Origin: Rhizobiaceae bacterium
GTDB lineage: Bacteria > Pseudomonadota > Alphaproteobacteria > Rhizobiales > Rhizobiaceae
Assembly: GCA_023953905.1 (NCBI GenBank)
Contig: JAMLJA010000003.1
Span: forward strand, 275,632-339,631
Reading direction: 5' to 3'
DNA length: 64,000 bases
The translations under genes were made by a program, and so were the position numbers. The notes beneath the pieces are model-generated. The model was not told the DNA's origin, made no database searches, and was given only the letters and a program-made list of their open reading frames with translations. Below, in pieces: positions 61,269 through 64,000 of this stretch (its first letter is position 1; each line of letters begins with the position of its first letter).

Positions 61269-61760
61269 ATGAGTATCGTTGGTCATCAGGACCCAGCACA
61301 GACGCCCGAAGACCGGCTCGCGCGGCTCGGCATCGTGGTCCCGCCGCCACCGCCGCCGATTGCCAACTTCCTGACTCATGTCCGCGAGGGCAGTCTCCTC
61401 TATCTATCGGGGCAAGGGCCGCGCGAGGCGAACGGCTTCCTCCACACCGGCAAAGTCGGCGCGAACGTCACCGTCGCGGAGGCGTACGACCATGCCAGGC
61501 TCACCGGCATCAATCTGCTGTCCGTCATGCAGGAAGTCCTCGGCGATCTCGGCCGAGTCAGGCGTATTGTCAAACTGCTCGGCATGGTCAACGCCACCCC
61601 CGATTTCGCCGACCATCCCAGCGTTATCAACGGCTGTTCCGACCTCTTCATCCGCGTTTTCGGCGCGAGCGGTTCGCACGCCCGCTCGGCGATAGGAGTT
61701 GGTTCGTTGCCTGGCAACATTACTGTCGAGATTGAAGCGGTCTTGGCCGTTCACGACTAG
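61269..61760 (+). CDS. RidA/YjgF-family enamine/imine deaminase
   Basis: A 163-residue RidA-like protein: DRLARLGIVVPPPPPPIANF, LLYLSGQGPREANG, GLLARI-type dimer helix (here ARLTGINLLSVMQEVLGDL), GRVRRIVKLLGMVN, and ARSAIGVGSLPGNITVEIEAV. The catalytic Arg of true RidA (R105 in E. coli) is not present at the usual place, so it may belong to another Rid subgroup. It would hydrolyse or bind reactive enamines made by the PLP enzyme at the head of this operon. ATG at 61269. Confidence 0.87.
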   Translation: MSIVGHQDPAQTPEDRLARLGIVVPPPPPPIANFLTHVREGSLLYLSGQGPREANGFLHTGKVGANVTVAEAYDHARLTGINLLSVMQEVLGDLGRVRRIVKLLGMVNATPDFADHPSVINGCSDLFIRVFGASGSHARSAIGVGSLPGNITVEIEAVLAVHD

Positions 61761-61985
61761 CGGCGAAGAGTCACTCCGCCAGTTAAGATTCCCTGTAAAC
61801 GGCAGCTTCCTCGGTCCTTCTCGCCAGAGCCGGGCTGTCCGTTTTCCGGCCGACATTCCGCATGACCGGACAGTCGGTAACGAGCCCCAGAGTAGGCGGT
61901 ACACGCGGCAGCTTGCCGTTTCCGAAAGAGGTTATACTTGGCGGGGAAGTCTCGTCGACTTCGCGCCAAACATCCGCTTCCTGAT

Positions 61986-62849
61986 CTAACCCAGCCGCGC
62001 GGCCGGCAACAGGCCGAGCTGCCGACCAATCATTCTATCGACAAGCCGCGCCGGCAACATCGTTGGCAGGGTGAAATTGAAAAATCTCCCTTTAACGACA
62101 GGGTAGCGCGTCTTTGGTCGCGCCGCTGTCAATGCACGGACTACAACCTTCCCGACATCCTGGGGCTCAAGCCCACGGCGTCCTTCCGTAATCATATAGT
62201 TGTGGAAGGCCAGGTAGGGCTTTTCCCAGATCGTGCCTGCGAGATGGTCTAGCGACATGGCCTCGGCCTTATCCCAGATCGCCGTCTTCACCGATCCGGG
62301 ACCAACCACGATGACATCGACGCCAACGAGTTGCAGTTCGCGGCGCAGGCTTTCCGAAAGTCCTTCAACCCCATGTTTCGCCGCCGCATAAGCGCCGAGG
62401 AATGGCGGTCCCATCTTGCCGCCGACGGAGCTGATATTGATGATCCGGCCTTTCGGACCCGGCCGTGCGAGGTCTGCTCCGAGCAGGGGGGCGAAAGCGC
62501 GGATCACGGCGAACACCCCGACCAAGTTAATACTGATCTGTTTGCGGAAATCCGCCACCGACTGGAGAAGCAGCGGGTCTGTGAACGAGCTGCCGGCGTT
62601 GTTGACCAGGCCAAGCAGGTTTGCGCCGCCCAGTTCCGCCCGGACCGTCTCGACCGCGGCGGCGATTGCCTCTTCATCCTCCACGTCGAAGAGGAGCGGT
62701 GTGAAAGCGTCGCCGAAGGTCTGGCGAAGCTTCTCACCATCTTCCTTGCGGCGGACGCTTCCAAATACCCTCCAGCCTTCCTGGATCAGAACCTCGACGG
62801 TTCCTCTTCCTACACCCGTTGAAACCCCCGTCACTACTACACTGCGCAT
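61986..62849 (-). CDS. Short-chain dehydrogenase/reductase
   Basis: A 287-residue classical SDR. Seen: VVVTGVSTGVGRGTVE (TGxxxGxG), NNAG in LVNNAGSSF, Ser in IINISSVGGK, and the active-site YAAAKHG. C-terminal region resembles hydroxybutyrate/retinol-dehydrogenase-like SDRs. Substrate unknown. It is divergent from a TetR gene, with two operators in the 80 bases between, so it is probably the regulated target. The 225 bases between RidA and this gene hold no gene. Confidence 0.88.
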   Translation of the reverse strand: MRSVVVTGVSTGVGRGTVEVLIQEGWRVFGSVRRKEDGEKLRQTFGDAFTPLLFDVEDEEAIAAAVETVRAELGGANLLGLVNNAGSSFTDPLLLQSVADFRKQISINLVGVFAVIRAFAPLLGADLARPGPKGRIINISSVGGKMGPPFLGAYAAAKHGVEGLSESLRRELQLVGVDVIVVGPGSVKTAIWDKAEAMSLDHLAGTIWEKPYLAFHNYMITEGRRGLEPQDVGKVVVRALTAARPKTRYPVVKGRFFNFTLPTMLPARLVDRMIGRQLGLLPAARLG

Positions 62850-62863
62850 CGAAAGACTCCTTT

Positions 62864-62880
62864 GGTTGACACTGTCAACC
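62864..62880. promoter_or_regulatory. TetR operator 1
   Basis: GGTTGACACTGTCAACC is a perfect 17-base palindrome around a central base, placed 14 bases upstream of the SDR start. A near-identical site lies 28 bases away. Confidence 0.75.
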
Positions 62881-62891
62881 TAACCCGAAGA

Positions 62892-62908
62892 GGTTGACAG
62901 TGTCAACG
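62892..62908. promoter_or_regulatory. TetR operator 2
   Basis: GGTTGACAGTGTCAACG repeats operator 1 with two differences (central base and last base). Centre-to-centre spacing is 28 bases, close to a whole number of helical turns off by one third. It is 22 bases from the TetR start. Confidence 0.72.
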
Positions 62909-62929
62909 TGCCATGATTTTTTGTTGGAC

Positions 62930-63496
62930 ATGAAGGAACCCACCAAGGACAAGCTCGTGACGGCAGCGGCGCAGCTGCTGGATCAGGGCGGCATCGAAGC
63001 CGTTACGCTGCGCGGGGTCGCCGAGCGGGTCGGCGTATCGCACAACGCGCCGTACAAGCATTTCGAGGATCGGAGCGCTTTGCTTGCGGCGGTCGCTGAA
63101 CGGGATTTTGTGGCGTTGCGTATTGCCTTCGAGCAAGCGCTCGACCGCAGAGATGGAGCCGGCGTCGCTTTACGCGCGGCGCTTGGCGCCTTTATCGATT
63201 ATGGTCTGCAACACCCGGCACGCTACCGGCTTTTGTTCAGCGACCCGAGCCTTCCTAGCGGTGGTGCGCTCAAGGAGAAGGCTTTCGCATCGTTTACAGC
63301 GTTCCTCCGGATCGTGGAGGTCTGCCAACGCGAGGGGTCACTTCCGGCCGGGGATCCCGTCCCTCTCGCCGGTCTGATCTACGCGACCGTGCATGGTGCG
63401 ATCGACCTGGAAATTGGCGGCCGCGCTAACAATGAGAAAGGCTTGGTGAACGTGACGGACACTTTGGACCTTCTCCTGCGACTGCTCGCGGCCTGA
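62930..63496 (+). CDS. TetR-family repressor
   Basis: A 188-residue regulator. HTH: DKLVTAAAQLLDQGGIEAVT, LRGVAERVGVSHNAPYKHFE, then DRSALLAAVAERDF; C-terminal domain of the TetR_C_13-like type (GLQHPARYRLLFSDPSLP). ATG at 62930 was preferred to the TTG inside operator 2. It should repress itself and the divergent SDR through the two palindromes. Confidence 0.92.
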   Translation: MKEPTKDKLVTAAAQLLDQGGIEAVTLRGVAERVGVSHNAPYKHFEDRSALLAAVAERDFVALRIAFEQALDRRDGAGVALRAALGAFIDYGLQHPARYRLLFSDPSLPSGGALKEKAFASFTAFLRIVEVCQREGSLPAGDPVPLAGLIYATVHGAIDLEIGGRANNEKGLVNVTDTLDLLLRLLAA

Positions 63497-64000
63497 CCCA
63501 TTTATTCTGATGCGAGAAAATAGCCTGTAGCGCGTTCCCGTATTTGGCCCTCAGAGCGCCAGGAGAAATACTGCGAGAAGGGCGCGTTGCGACGTCAACT
63601 CCTGCCGTTACCGTTTTCCGATCGTTCGCTGTAATATGAGATCTCGATTTTCATGGATGCGGATAAGATCGCGTTCAATCCCCTTGATAGCTTCGGTATC
63701 ATCCTGTGGTAATCCATGAACTCTGAACTAAGCGCTCAATTTGTCGGAAACGCTCTTGCATCCAAGGTCTGTTGGCAGCCTCTTTTCCTGAAGGAAGTAC
63801 ATTCCGCAATCAAAACCCATCCCATCTTCGGACGAAGCCTGAAATAGTTCGAATGCCGGCGTTGTTGAATCGACGATTAGTGCTGTGTAAGGCGTCGGCA
63901 TAAGTAACATTGCTACTATAGTTGCCGCTATAGATATCTGACGGCTTAAGAAATCATGAGTTATTCTCCGAGAAATTGCGTTGAACTATAGCTAGATGGC
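63497..64000. other. Gene-poor, AT-rich right end
   Basis: No well-supported gene in these 504 bases. A minus-strand frame at 63728-63910 (60 codons from ATG 63910; MLLMPTPYTALIVDST) is preceded by in-frame hydrophobic codons without a start codon and could be the remains of a small exported protein; I do not call it. Base composition falls clearly below that of the rest of the window. Confidence 0.4.

Noticed and set aside
63728..63910. A 60-codon minus-strand frame near the right edge.
   Set aside because: No family, weak start context, and in-frame hydrophobic codons upstream without a start; could be decayed.

Overview
The window looks like chromosome from an alphaproteobacterium of the order Hyphomicrobiales, most like the Phyllobacteriaceae (Mesorhizobium/Aminobacter type). 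Reasons: high GC, dense gene packing with ATGA start/stop overlaps, a rhizobial-style core block (SDR, small twin-TM protein, PduO-type cobalamin adenosyltransferase, rhomboid protease, etfB-etfA), many oligopeptide-type ABC importers, and decayed IS5/IS481 insertion sequences. Genus assignment is inference. No rRNA, tRNA or CRISPR was seen.

Layout. (1) 1-8.1 kb: ordinary core genes ending in etfBA. (2) 8.1-15.7 kb: an acyl-CoA region. A carnitine-dehydrogenase-like 3-hydroxyacyl dehydrogenase and a convergent hotdog thioesterase are followed by a tightly coupled minus-strand operon: B12-binding mutase subunit, AMP-forming acyl-CoA ligase, thiolase, MeaB-type GTPase, acyl-CoA mutase large subunit. 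(3) 15.9-27.1 kb: a LysR regulator divergent from that operon, then hyuB, hyuA, class IV aminotransferase, an SDR without its catalytic Tyr, a lone molybdenum-hydroxylase large subunit, and a dimethylglycine-dehydrogenase-like flavoprotein. (4) 27.1-33.7 kb: a scarred segment with panC, an intact hicAB toxin-antitoxin pair and many broken genes (acyl-CoA dehydrogenase, enoyl-CoA hydratase, serine recombinase, MocR regulator, MFS exporter, hydrolase, DHFR-like, IS5). (5) 34.1-39.2 kb: a PGRS-like glycine-rich protein, a frameshifted SDR, a DUF2267 protein, a TetR/MFS efflux pair with a clear operator, and an IS481 remnant. (6) 39.4-49.0 kb: two small-molecule kinases and a DeoR regulator divergent from an ABC importer plus a secernin-like hydrolase. 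(7) 49.0-52.7 kb: a mobile-element patch bounded by 94-bp direct repeats, holding an alpha/beta hydrolase, a broken IS5 transposase, and lysE/asnC. (8) 52.8-61.8 kb: IclR divergent from a D-cysteine-desulfhydrase-like PLP enzyme, a second ABC importer, an amidohydrolase and a RidA protein. (9) 62.0-63.5 kb: an SDR and a TetR gene sharing a promoter region with two near-identical palindromic operators.

How the genes may work together. The mutase operon has the same gene set as the known 2-hydroxyisobutyryl-CoA mutase operons (ligase, two mutase subunits, MeaB-like chaperone) plus a thiolase. The nearby 3-hydroxyacyl dehydrogenase could complete a route acid -> acyl-CoA -> rearranged 3-hydroxyacyl-CoA -> ketoacyl-CoA -> acetyl-CoA. 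The mutase substrate-site residues (Tyr96, Lys227, Asn251) match none of the characterised mutases I can recall, so its substrate is open. The two ABC loci each pair uptake with dedicated enzymes and their own regulator and read as self-contained catabolic modules for unidentified amide- or amine-containing substrates. All functions are from reading translated sequence and remembered family motifs; no search was run.
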